Shown here: positions 32,586 through 40,656 of the stretch, piece after piece
Numbering within the stretch: position 1 is the first letter of the stretch
Layout of the letters: each line of letters opens with the position of its first letter
Assembly: GCA_002383485.1 (NCBI GenBank)
Contig: DFYY01000012.1
Location: forward strand, 1 to 64,000
Length of the DNA: 64,000 nucleotides
Direction of reading: 5' to 3'
Origin: Bacteroidales bacterium UBA4070
GTDB taxonomy: Bacteria; Bacteroidota; Bacteroidia; Bacteroidales; VadinHA17
Notes under the pieces: generated by a model
What the model was told of the DNA's origin: nothing
Seen by the model: only the letters and a program-made list of their open reading frames with translations
Databases searched by the model: none
Position numbers and translations under genes: made by a program

Positions 32586-33045
32586 TCTCCAGTCTTTCCT
32601 GATCAGTTATTTTTTCGCAATACTGGCATTTCAGGGCCACCGGTTTCTTTGACACCACCCTGAAACGTGTTGTCACCTTCTCGAAATTGGTAATACACTT
32701 GGGATTCATGCACTTGGCAATGGCGGTGATCGTATCCGGAACCTCAACCACGCGTTTCTCTATCACCTCGTAATCACGGATGATGTTCAGCTTTGCATTT
32801 GGAGCAACCAGTGCTATTCTGTTGATGTCATCGTCCTCGAAAAATTTCCCTGCGATCTTGATAATTGCTTTTTTCCCATCAGTCTTGCTCTCGAGGTTTG
32901 TACCGAATGTGATCTGGTTCTTTATCCTGTCGAGGCCGAGTATCTTTATTACCTTGAATAGGGTACTGGCAGGGATATGGTCAATCACCGTGCCGCTTTC
33001 AATTGCGCTTACCAGAAGCTGCTTCGGGTCATTTATGTTTTTCAT
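32578..33045 (-). CDS. pyrI: Aspartate carbamoyltransferase regulatory subunit
   Basis: 155 residues. N-terminal nucleotide-binding domain (VSAIESGTVIDHIPASTLFK) and C-terminal zinc domain with CMNPKC near 111 and CQYC near 141, the four ligands. PyrI gives allosteric control (ATP/CTP) to the PyrB catalytic trimer. It lies 6 bp after pyrB in the same operon. Confidence 0.96.
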   Translation of the reverse strand: MKNINDPKQLLVSAIESGTVIDHIPASTLFKVIKILGLDRIKNQITFGTNLESKTDGKKAIIKIAGKFFEDDDINRIALVAPNAKLNIIRDYEVIEKRVVEVPDTITAIAKCMNPKCITNFEKVTTRFRVVSKKPVALKCQYCEKITDQERLEII

Positions 33046-33051
33046 GGCTTG

Positions 33052-33960
33052 TTATTTTAATCCGAGTAATGAGCAGATGATTGCCTGCCTTGTAAAGACA
33101 CCGTTGAGGGCCTGTTCAAAATAGTATGCCTTGCTGTTTGAATCAACATCGGTGCTTATCTCGTTCACCCGTGGCAGTGGATGGAGTATCTTCATCCCGG
33201 GTTTTGTCTCAGCAAGCATGTGATCATAGAGTACGTAGGCATTTTTCACTTTTTCATACTCCATCGGATCTGAAAATCTTTCACGCTGCACGCGGGTCAT
33301 GTAGACAATGTCAGCCATGTTGATGACCTCGTTCAGGTCTGCTGTCTCGTAATAGCTGAGTCCCAGGTTCCTGAGGTAAAGCTTGTACTCATCAGGCATC
33401 ATCAGTTCTTCAGGAGCGACAAAGTTGAAGGATGTCTTCCAGCGCGACATTGCCATGAGGAGGGAGTGCACGGTGCGGCCGTATTTCAGGTCGCCCACCA
33501 TGCAGATGTTCAGGTTATCAAGAGTCCCCTGTGTTTTCAGGATAGAATAGAGATCGAGCAGGGTCTGGGTGGGATGCTGGTTGGCCCCGTCACCGGCGTT
33601 TATTACAGGCACGGTAGATATCTCGCTGGCATAGCGTGCACTGCCCTCAATAGGGTGGCGCATCACAATCAGGTCCACGTAGTTGTTCACGGTCCTGATA
33701 GTGTCATTGAGAGTCTCGCCCTTGGTGACACTGGAACTGGCGGAGTCTGTGAATCCTATAACGCGGCCCCCAAGCTTGTTTACCGCGCTCTCGAAACTGA
33801 GGCGGGTACGAGTAGAAGGCTCAAAGAAGAGCGTTGCCACAACCTTGCCCTTGAGAAGATCCTGGATCGGGTTCTTTTCAAACTCCGCGGCAAGGCTGAG
33901 AATCCTGGTGATCTCCTCAGTCGTAAGATCATCAATCGAGACTAAGCTTCTGGTTTTCAT
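33052..33960 (-). CDS. pyrB: Aspartate carbamoyltransferase catalytic subunit
   Basis: 302 residues. It catalyses carbamoyl phosphate + aspartate to carbamoyl aspartate, the committed step of pyrimidine synthesis. FFEPSTRTRLSFE near 45 binds carbamoyl phosphate, HPTQTLLD near 130 and HPLPRVNEI near 262 complete the site. The start at 33960 (MKTRSLVS) is chosen because the longer ORF begins before the predicted transcription start near 33984. pyrI follows at 6 bp; the two form an operon. Confidence 0.96.
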   Translation of the reverse strand: MKTRSLVSIDDLTTEEITRILSLAAEFEKNPIQDLLKGKVVATLFFEPSTRTRLSFESAVNKLGGRVIGFTDSASSSVTKGETLNDTIRTVNNYVDLIVMRHPIEGSARYASEISTVPVINAGDGANQHPTQTLLDLYSILKTQGTLDNLNICMVGDLKYGRTVHSLLMAMSRWKTSFNFVAPEELMMPDEYKLYLRNLGLSYYETADLNEVINMADIVYMTRVQRERFSDPMEYEKVKNAYVLYDHMLAETKPGMKILHPLPRVNEISTDVDSNSKAYYFEQALNGVFTRQAIICSLLGLK

Positions 33961-33990
33961 TAAGATATGTTTTAGGTGCCTGAACTGACA

Positions 33991-33998
33991 CAAAGTTA
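33991..33998 (-). promoter_or_regulatory. -7 element of the pyrBI operon
   Basis: TAACTTTG on the minus strand matches TAnnTTTG, 31 bp upstream of the pyrB ATG. No leader hairpin resembling a pyrimidine attenuator was seen between it and the gene. Confidence 0.6.
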
Positions 33999-34055
33999 TT
34001 ATAAGTGGGGGTGTAATTTTTCGTATGTTAAAAACTATTTAAAAAAATGACATCT

Positions 34056-34673
34056 TCATTCTGTTGAGAGCCATTTCATCTGCAGGGCGGCTATTTTACC
34101 GAGCCTTCCGGTGATCTGTTGCGACGCGGAGGCGCGAAAAAGGATCTCCACCGTTACATCACTGCCACTGTAGGCGTGTTCAGACTGTCTGCAATCCTCA
34201 TCCCTGAGCACCTTCATCACGTCATTCATTGCAATATACGGGAAAGTAACGGACCATCTCTGGCAGACATGTTTCTCCACTACCCTGGCATTGTTCAGGG
34301 CATCGGCTGCAGCAGTACGGTAGGCGTTTATAAGGCCGCTCACGCCAAGCAGCGTGCCCCCGAAGTACCTGATGACAACCACCAGTACATTTGTCAGTTC
34401 CCTCGAGTTGATCTGACCCAGAATCGGTTTGCCGGCAGTGCCTGACGGTTCTCCGTCATCGCTGATGCGCCATGCCTGCCTGTCCGGGGCGAGCATCCAC
34501 GCGAAGCAGTGATGCCTGGCATCGTGATACTCCCTTCTCAGCCCGGCGAGACGGCTTTTAATCTCCTCCTGGGAGCTTACGGGAATGGCTATTGCGATGA
34601 ATCTGCTCCCCCTGTCCCTGAAGAGTCCGTGTGCCTCGCTCTCGATTGTCCGGTATGTGTCAGAAAATAACAT
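34056..34673 (-). CDS. YigZ / IMPACT family protein
   Basis: 205 residues. The IMPACT N-terminal domain holds DARHHCFAWML near 51, SDDGEPSGTAGKPIL near 71 and VVVIRYFGGTLLGVSGL near 97, the hallmarks of YigZ; a small C-terminal domain follows. E. coli YigZ has been reported to act on proline dipeptides, but the general role is uncertain. It lies 23 bp upstream of the TauE-like gene's 3' end region, all leftward. Confidence 0.9.
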   Translation of the reverse strand: MLFSDTYRTIESEAHGLFRDRGSRFIAIAIPVSSQEEIKSRLAGLRREYHDARHHCFAWMLAPDRQAWRISDDGEPSGTAGKPILGQINSRELTNVLVVVIRYFGGTLLGVSGLINAYRTAAADALNNARVVEKHVCQRWSVTFPYIAMNDVMKVLRDEDCRQSEHAYSGSDVTVEILFRASASQQITGRLGKIAALQMKWLSTE

Positions 34674-34696
34674 TATTAAGGCGAATACGCCGTGAA

Positions 34697-35446
34697 TTAT
34701 AAAATCATGAGCGCCTTCGCACCCTTGTAAAGCGTTATTAATCCCATTATTACCAGGACAATGTAAATAATCCTGGAAAAGGTAAGCTGACTGATTCTTG
34801 ATACCAGCCTGTCACCCGTGTAAAGACCTGCTATAAGTGCCGGTACGGAACACATTGCCAGCAGGAATGTTTCAGTTTTTACCAGACCTGCTACCAGGTA
34901 AAATATGAGTGCATAGGAGACCGCAAACAGTATGAAGAGAGAGATTACCGCATTGAATTTTTCCCTGGGTGTCTTCATTGATGAGAGTATGATTGCAACT
35001 GGCGGTCCGGTGATGCCGGTGGCACCTGCGAGCACTCCCCCGAAAAGGCCACTGAGGGTCATGGCGGACTTGTCCGAGCTTATCCCGAAACTGAATCCCC
35101 GTGCCAGGGCAAAAACAATCAAAATTATCAGCAAACCCCATACCAGCTGGATGTAAGCAGGGTTGATAAACTTCAGTATGAGTGTTCCGGCAGCAACGCC
35201 GATTCCGGTCCAGATGGCCATTCTTCCAAGTGGCTGTCCCCTGACTAACTCCCTTGACCGGCGAAAGTAGATCACTGAGAAGACTGCGTTTATCAGTGCA
35301 ATGAAGACAGCGGTATCTGACACCGGCATAAAGAACTGTATGAGCGGCACTGCCACGAGTGCCAGTCCGAATCCGGTAAAGCCCCTGACAATTGAAGCTG
35401 CGAAGATGATCAATGAGAGGAATATTATGTTTTCAGCGTTTAGCAT
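34697..35446 (-). CDS. TauE/SafE-family membrane transporter
   Basis: 249 residues with about eight membrane spans and the family signature ASIVRGFTGFGLALVAVPL near the start plus GGVLAGATGITGPPVAIIL near 130. The family exports sulfite or sulfoacids, or simple organic anions. The start at 35446 (MLNAENIIF) is preferred over a longer ORF whose first 56 residues overlap the NamZ gene and are basic and non-conserved. It follows NamZ by 1 bp. The substrate is not readable; a sulfur link to the hdr island would be speculation. Confidence 0.85.
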   Translation of the reverse strand: MLNAENIIFLSLIIFAASIVRGFTGFGLALVAVPLIQFFMPVSDTAVFIALINAVFSVIYFRRSRELVRGQPLGRMAIWTGIGVAAGTLILKFINPAYIQLVWGLLIILIVFALARGFSFGISSDKSAMTLSGLFGGVLAGATGITGPPVAIILSSMKTPREKFNAVISLFILFAVSYALIFYLVAGLVKTETFLLAMCSVPALIAGLYTGDRLVSRISQLTFSRIIYIVLVIMGLITLYKGAKALMIL

Positions 35447-35447
35447 T

Positions 35448-36626
35448 CTATTCTTCGTATAGTGCCATCTGCCTGAATTCACCCAGAAAAATCTCCGTCG
35501 ATGCTTTCCACCGTTCCGTCTCCTCCGTAATCGACAGACCATGGGTAAGCACTTTGCGCATGAGGCTGTCACCTGAAAGGATGTCAAACGGCATGAGCCG
35601 GTATTCATATTCATAGGGAGGCGGATTGAATTTCAAGGCACCCTCGGGCGATGTACGGATGATTGCATCAAACAGGTGCAGTGCGGTTGTCACCGGTTTG
35701 AACAGGGCAGCGTCAGTGACATGTATCTGTATGCCTCTGCAGTACTCTCCTGCGTATTTGTGGAATGTCGGGATAAAATCGTGCATCCTGAAGCTGCATC
35801 CCGGAAGGTTTCGGCTGCGCAGCCCGTCAAGAAGCCTTCGCCCGTCGATCCAGGGTGCACCGGTCAGTTCAAACGGTATGACGGTACCACGTCCCTCTGA
35901 GAGGTTAAGGGCCTCTGCCAGTACGGTGCCGGGATAGACTGCAGCTGTCTGCTGTGATGGCATGTTGGGAGAGGGGAGGACCCACGGCAATCCCGTTTCG
36001 CTATAAAGGGAGTTGCGTCGCCATCCCTCTGCACGGACAACATGAAGCTTGCAGCCGGGGATATGCTTCTCCCTGATCCAGAGAGCCATCTCGCCGATTG
36101 TCATCCTGTGGCATAGAGGTATGGATGCTCCACCGACGAAGGTAAAATACTCTTCCTGCAACACGGGTCCGTCAGCCTGTATCCTTCCGATGGGGTTTGG
36201 CCTGTCCAGTATCCAGACAGGTATTCCAGCTTCGGCGCATGCCTCCATGCAAAGCTTTACGGTCCAGATATATGTGTAAAGCCTGGCTCCGACGTCCTGA
36301 AGGTCAGCCACGAAGGCATCGACACCCTGCAGCATCGCCGGGGTGGGTTTGCGATGCAGACCGTAAAGACTGTAAACAGGAATTCCAAGCACCGGGTCAG
36401 TAGTGCCTTCCCATTCGATCATATTGTCCTGGGTCTGGCCCGAGAGACCGTGCTGCGGTCCGAACAATGCGGTCAGACTGCAGTCTTCGTTATCTGAAAA
36501 AACCTCCGTAATGTGTCTGAAATCCGAGGTAATGCTTGATGAGTGGCAGAGGAGTCCGATCCTCTTTCCTCGCAAACCCTCAGGAAGGCGGCGGGATACC
36601 GAGTCAAGTCCTGTAAGCACTTTCAT
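35448..36626 (-). CDS. DUF1343 / NamZ-type exo-beta-N-acetylmuramidase
   Basis: About 392 residues of the DUF1343 family, whose studied member NamZ removes terminal N-acetylmuramic acid from peptidoglycan fragments. Motifs: GKRIGLLCHSSSIT near 20, LFGPQHGLSGQTQDN near 52, DLQDVGARLYTYIWT near 105, and PSPNMPSQQTAAVYPGT near 225. The start at 36626 (MKVLTGLD) fits the family; the longer ORF adds an unlikely 58-residue tail. No signal peptide is obvious with this start, unlike many relatives. It precedes the TauE-like gene by 1 bp. Confidence 0.87.
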   Translation of the reverse strand: MKVLTGLDSVSRRLPEGLRGKRIGLLCHSSSITSDFRHITEVFSDNEDCSLTALFGPQHGLSGQTQDNMIEWEGTTDPVLGIPVYSLYGLHRKPTPAMLQGVDAFVADLQDVGARLYTYIWTVKLCMEACAEAGIPVWILDRPNPIGRIQADGPVLQEEYFTFVGGASIPLCHRMTIGEMALWIREKHIPGCKLHVVRAEGWRRNSLYSETGLPWVLPSPNMPSQQTAAVYPGTVLAEALNLSEGRGTVIPFELTGAPWIDGRRLLDGLRSRNLPGCSFRMHDFIPTFHKYAGEYCRGIQIHVTDAALFKPVTTALHLFDAIIRTSPEGALKFNPPPYEYEYRLMPFDILSGDSLMRKVLTHGLSITEETERWKASTEIFLGEFRQMALYEE

Positions 36627-36742
36627 AACTGCAAAAATAGTTAAAAGAGCGTCGGTGGCAAGGATCCGGGATGATGCAGCAAGGAAATTATCAATATATT
36701 TACAACCTCTGCAGGGAGAGTTGTTACAAATAAAACAATATA

Positions 36743-38035
36743 ATGAATCGATTATTTTTAACTGGTATTCTGGCCTTTGCCATAGTCTCTTTGCACTCAC
36801 AGGATCATGAGCGCATCACAAAGTATATCCCTTCTTCAAAGCCCGACAGGATAATCCTGAATATCGCCGGTGATCCGGCAACCTCGATGGCTGTCACCTG
36901 GAGGACAGACACAACCATAACGGAGAGTGTGGCTCAGGTCACTGTCAATCTTCCTACTGTATTTCTGGCCGATTCCGCGTTGACTGTTTCAGGATACTGG
37001 CAGGATGTTACGGGAGACGGAGTGACCGGAAGATTTCACTCTGTCATCTTCAGCGGGCTTAAACCCTCAACAGGCTATGCCTACCGCGTGGGGTCAGGCG
37101 CAGAAGCCAGCGAATGGTTTACTTTCAGGACCGCGGCAGCCGGTACTGCTCCACTCACCTTCCTCTATTTCGGAGACTCACAGCTCGGCAGTAAATCGCT
37201 GTATGCGAGAGTGATCAGACAGGCTTACCGACAAACACCCGATGCTCGCCTGATGATTTTTGCCGGTGACCTTGTTGACGGAGGCTCCGGTTCAACCCTT
37301 CACGATGATGAATGGGGAGACTGGCATGCAGCTGCGGGATTTACTGTCTCCGAGGTGCCTGTCATGCCGACACCCGGCAATCATGAGTACTACGATCCTG
37401 CAGTCAGGGGCAAAAGAGATCTTAACAGGTACTGGAGGGCCGGTTTCACACTTCCTGAGAACGGACCGGAAGGAGTTGAGGAGACAGCCTATTCAGTAGA
37501 CTACCAGGGGGTAAGGTTTATCATTGTCAATTCAGACGAGATGGTCAGGAATGAGTCTCTTGCCAATGCTCAAGCAGAATGGGTTGAAGGCCTTCTCAGG
37601 AACAACCCGTGCAAATGGACCGTTGTTGTTTTTCACCATCCTGTTTATTCGACCTCTGCAAGGAGGGACAACAAGGTCATAAGGGAAAGCCTCAAGCCGC
37701 TCTTTGACAGATACGGTGTTGACCTGGTTCTTACAGGCCATGATCACACCTATGCACGCGGAATGATAGTGCCTGATTCTGCTGATATGAAAGTCAAGAC
37801 GGCCGGTACGGTATATGTCGTCTCTGTAAGCGGATCCAAACAGTACAAGCAGGATGCAAAGCAATGGTGGCAAGTCGGGATGACCAACACCCAACTGTGG
37901 CAGGCGGTGACCGTTGACGGTGATCGTCTTTCCTACCGGGCATATGATGCAACAGGAAGGGTTGCCGACCAGTTCACCATAACCAGGATGAAGGATGGCA
38001 GAAAGAAGTTCGCCGTTCAGCCACCGAAAGAATAA
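36743..38035 (+). CDS. Purple-acid-phosphatase-like metallophosphoesterase
   Basis: 430 residues with signal peptide (LFLTGILAFAIVSLHSQ). Residues 35-135 are a fibronectin-like N-terminal domain (NIAGDPATSMAVTWRTD); 140-400 are the metallophosphoesterase with GDSQ near 150, AGDLVDGG near 174, GNHEYYD near 213, VVFHHPVYS near 296 and LTGHDHTYARG near 330, a complete two-metal set. It hydrolyses phosphate esters outside the cytoplasm. A second phosphatase gene follows after 15 bp. Confidence 0.9.
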   Translation: MNRLFLTGILAFAIVSLHSQDHERITKYIPSSKPDRIILNIAGDPATSMAVTWRTDTTITESVAQVTVNLPTVFLADSALTVSGYWQDVTGDGVTGRFHSVIFSGLKPSTGYAYRVGSGAEASEWFTFRTAAAGTAPLTFLYFGDSQLGSKSLYARVIRQAYRQTPDARLMIFAGDLVDGGSGSTLHDDEWGDWHAAAGFTVSEVPVMPTPGNHEYYDPAVRGKRDLNRYWRAGFTLPENGPEGVEETAYSVDYQGVRFIIVNSDEMVRNESLANAQAEWVEGLLRNNPCKWTVVVFHHPVYSTSARRDNKVIRESLKPLFDRYGVDLVLTGHDHTYARGMIVPDSADMKVKTAGTVYVVSVSGSKQYKQDAKQWWQVGMTNTQLWQAVTVDGDRLSYRAYDATGRVADQFTITRMKDGRKKFAVQPPKE

Positions 38036-38050
38036 GATAAAAAGAAATGC

Positions 38051-39781
38051 ATGAAAAACCTGAATCTTACAACGGTAATTCTGATTGCTGCTCTTCTTAC
38101 CCTGTCTTGCGGAAGGGATGAGAGCAAGATTGAGATATATGCAACAACGGACCTGCATGGCATGCTGCTGCCCTTTGACAATACCGAGGGAGAGGCAACT
38201 GACGCTTCACTTGCCAACCTGGCTTCCCTGGTCAGTGAGGGAGACAGGGAGAGTATCATCCTTCTTGACAATGGCGACATACTGCAGGGTGATCCGCTTG
38301 CCTATTACTACAATTTTGTTGACACAGCGCAACCCCATATCATTGCTGATATCCTTAATCACCTGAAATATGACGCAGCCACCGTGGGAAATCATGATAT
38401 TGAAGCGGGTCATCCGGTCTATGACAGGGTGCGACGTGAATACAACTTTCCGTTGCTTGCTGCGAACGCTGTGGACATCAACACCGGTGAACCATATTTT
38501 GAACCTTTTACGGTAATAAAGCGGAATGGGATGAAGATCGTGGTTTTTGGTCTCATCACACCTTCAGTGCCCCGTTGGCTCCCTGAGTCGCTCTATCGCG
38601 GCATCAGGTTCGAAAACATGGTTGCAACTGCCAGGAAGTGGATGCCTGTGATGCTCGAAGAGGAACCGGACCTGGTAATTGGGCTTTTCCACTCCGGTCT
38701 TGGCGACGAAAGAGACAGGGGGGATGATGAGAACAGCTCCCTCTCCGTTGCCATGAATGTTCCGGGCTTTGATGTTGTTTTCTGCGGACATGACCACAGG
38801 CAGGATATAAAGGAGGTATTCAACAGTGCAGGGGAGAAGGTTCTTGTTCTTGACGGCGGCAGTCGTGCAGAGGCACTCATGAACGTTACTGTAACCATGG
38901 AGAAGCAGGCTGGCAGCAAAAGAAACAGTGTTGTCAGTGGCAGGATCATACCAATGAACAGTCTGCCGGCTTCGGCTGAATTTCTCGGGAGATATGCGCC
39001 TGTATCGCAAAAACTTAAGGAATATACATCGGAAGTCATTGGTCGTTCTACAGCGAGTGCCACAACACGTGATGCCTTCTTTGGCCCTTCGGCTTTTGTT
39101 GATCTGATTCACCTCATGCAGCTTGAACTTACCGGAGCCCGGATTTCGATGGCATCCCCGCTCTCCTTTGACCAGCAGATTGATGAGGGTGATCTGCGGA
39201 TCAGGGATATGTACCGGCTTTACAGGTTTGAGAACTTTCTCTATACCGTTAATATGACCGGGGGGGAGATAGACCGCCATCTTGAGCATGCGGCAGGTCA
39301 GTGGTTCACAACAATGACTGACGGTGACAGTTATATGCTGAACTACAGGCTGGATGACAGCGGTGCTCCCGTCATGGTCAACGGCACGGCCAGGCTGCGC
39401 AACCCTTCCTATAACTTCGAATCCGCCATGGGAATAATTTACACTGTGGATGTCAGCAAGCCTCAGGGTGCCAGGGTTAATATCACTTCGCTGAGCGATG
39501 GCACCCCCTTCAGCCACAGCACCAACTACACGGTGGCTGTAAACTCTTACCGTGCCAATGGCGGCGGCGGGCATTTCCCGGCAGCCGGCATAACCGGGAA
39601 GGAGCTGGAGAGTAGGATCATCACCACCACCGAAAGAGATCTGCGTCACTATATGACTGAATGGATCCGGAGCAAGGGGACAATCAGTCCCGCTCCGCTG
39701 AGTGAATGGAAGATCATTCCGGAAGAGTGGGCTGCGAAAGCCGAAAAGCGTGAGCGTAAGCTGCTGTTTGGTTCTAACTGA
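38051..39781 (+). CDS. UshA-like 5'-nucleotidase lipoprotein
   Basis: 576 residues. Lipobox LTLSC followed by GRDE. Catalytic domain: ATTDLHGMLLP near 31, LDNGDILQGDP near 75, VGNHDIEAG near 118, GLFHSGLG near 213 and FCGHDHRQD near 245. The C-terminal 5'-nucleotidase substrate domain (about 340-545) includes NSYRANGGGGHFP near 497. UshA-type enzymes free nucleosides from nucleotides at the cell surface. With the phosphatase 15 bp upstream it makes a phosphorus-scavenging pair. No Pho box was found in front of the pair. Confidence 0.9.
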   Translation: MKNLNLTTVILIAALLTLSCGRDESKIEIYATTDLHGMLLPFDNTEGEATDASLANLASLVSEGDRESIILLDNGDILQGDPLAYYYNFVDTAQPHIIADILNHLKYDAATVGNHDIEAGHPVYDRVRREYNFPLLAANAVDINTGEPYFEPFTVIKRNGMKIVVFGLITPSVPRWLPESLYRGIRFENMVATARKWMPVMLEEEPDLVIGLFHSGLGDERDRGDDENSSLSVAMNVPGFDVVFCGHDHRQDIKEVFNSAGEKVLVLDGGSRAEALMNVTVTMEKQAGSKRNSVVSGRIIPMNSLPASAEFLGRYAPVSQKLKEYTSEVIGRSTASATTRDAFFGPSAFVDLIHLMQLELTGARISMASPLSFDQQIDEGDLRIRDMYRLYRFENFLYTVNMTGGEIDRHLEHAAGQWFTTMTDGDSYMLNYRLDDSGAPVMVNGTARLRNPSYNFESAMGIIYTVDVSKPQGARVNITSLSDGTPFSHSTNYTVAVNSYRANGGGGHFPAAGITGKELESRIITTTERDLRHYMTEWIRSKGTISPAPLSEWKIIPEEWAAKAEKRERKLLFGSN

Positions 39782-39794
39782 AAATTATTATTAC

Positions 39795-40020
39795 ATGAAG
39801 ATATTTTTGAAATTTGGTGCCGATGCCCTTATTGTCCTGATTCTGACATTTGCAGGCAGCCTCAGGCAAATCAACAGGCATTGTCTGCACCAGTTCGCTC
39901 ACTGATGCCACACCCGCTGCATTTTCGGCACACGTGCCTCTTCGGTATGACTACCGTGCAATCGCCGGATGGTATGACGGAACTTTTTCACGATTTTATA
40001 AGACTGTTGTCACTGAATAA
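39795..40020 (+). pseudogene. Possible frameshifted small gene
   Basis: From ATG 39795 one frame gives a signal-like segment (KIFLKFGADALIVLILTFAG) and stops at 39902. From about 39852 the +1 frame is open to TAA 40020 and reads like real protein, with SGKSTGIVCTSSLTDATPAA and RYDYRAIAGWYDGTF. Joined by a single frameshift these give about 75 residues. I do not recognise a family. It may be a degraded gene, or chance open reading in the 248-bp gap between the 5'-nucleotidase and queE. Confidence 0.35.
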
Positions 40021-40029
40021 AAAATATAA

Positions 40030-40656
40030 ATGAAAAGTGTTGACCCGGATAATGACGGTAACATGCTGCCGCTGGTTGAGGAGTTCTACTCCGTGCAGGG
40101 CGAGGGATGCAATACAGGCAAGGCAGCCTATTTTATAAGGGTTGGAGGGTGCGATATCTGCTGCAGCTGGTGTGACACGAAATATGCCTGGGATGCTGCG
40201 CTGCATCCGCTGGTACCGGTGGAATCAATAGTGTCAAATGTGATTGCATCCGGAGCAGACTCTGTAGTGGTTACCGGCGGAGAGCCCCTGATGTGGAACA
40301 TGGATCCACTCTGCAGGCAGCTCAGGACAGAAGAAATAAAAACCTTTCTGGAAACATCAGGCGCCTATCCTCTTACAGGCTCCTGGGACTGGATCACCCT
40401 CTCGCCAAAGAAGGGATCGCCGCCGCTGCCCGGGATATGGCCACTGGCTGATGAACTGAAGGTTGTAATCCAGTATGGCATTGATTTTGAGGATGCCGAG
40501 GTATACAGGCAGAAAACGGGACCCGGATGCCAGCTGCTGCTGCAGCCGGAATGGAGCAGGTACAGTGAGATAATAGGCGTGATAACTGAGTATGTTAAAA
40601 AGCATCCTGAATGGAGAGTCTCGCTGCAGGCACATAAATTTATGCATATTCCCTGA
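40030..40656 (+). CDS. queE: 7-carboxy-7-deazaguanine synthase (QueE)
   Basis: 208 residues. A radical SAM enzyme of queuosine and 7-deazapurine synthesis that converts carboxy-tetrahydropterin to CDG. EFYSVQGEGCNTGKAAYFIR starts the family pattern; CDICCSWC near 41-48 gives the CxxxCxxC cluster site; VVTGGEPLM near 80 is the SAM motif; the end SLQAHKFMHIP is characteristic. It is followed at once (stop at 40656, ATG at 40657) by the PorE-like gene. No queC, queD or queF are nearby and no preQ1 riboswitch is visible. Confidence 0.94.
   Translation: MKSVDPDNDGNMLPLVEEFYSVQGEGCNTGKAAYFIRVGGCDICCSWCDTKYAWDAALHPLVPVESIVSNVIASGADSVVVTGGEPLMWNMDPLCRQLRTEEIKTFLETSGAYPLTGSWDWITLSPKKGSPPLPGIWPLADELKVVIQYGIDFEDAEVYRQKTGPGCQLLLQPEWSRYSEIIGVITEYVKKHPEWRVSLQAHKFMHIP

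Noticed and set aside
36690..36735. TTACAA repeats before the phosphatase gene as a Pho box
   Set aside because: The two copies are 24 bp apart and not in 11-bp phase; no further units.
38564..39649. 361-codon minus-strand ORF opposite the 5'-nucleotidase gene
   Set aside because: Fully antisense to a complete UshA-like gene with all catalytic motifs; composition is that of a shadow frame.
36743..39781. Phosphatase pair as part of the same Pho regulon as the TonB operon
   Set aside because: Functionally attractive, but no box array was found upstream.
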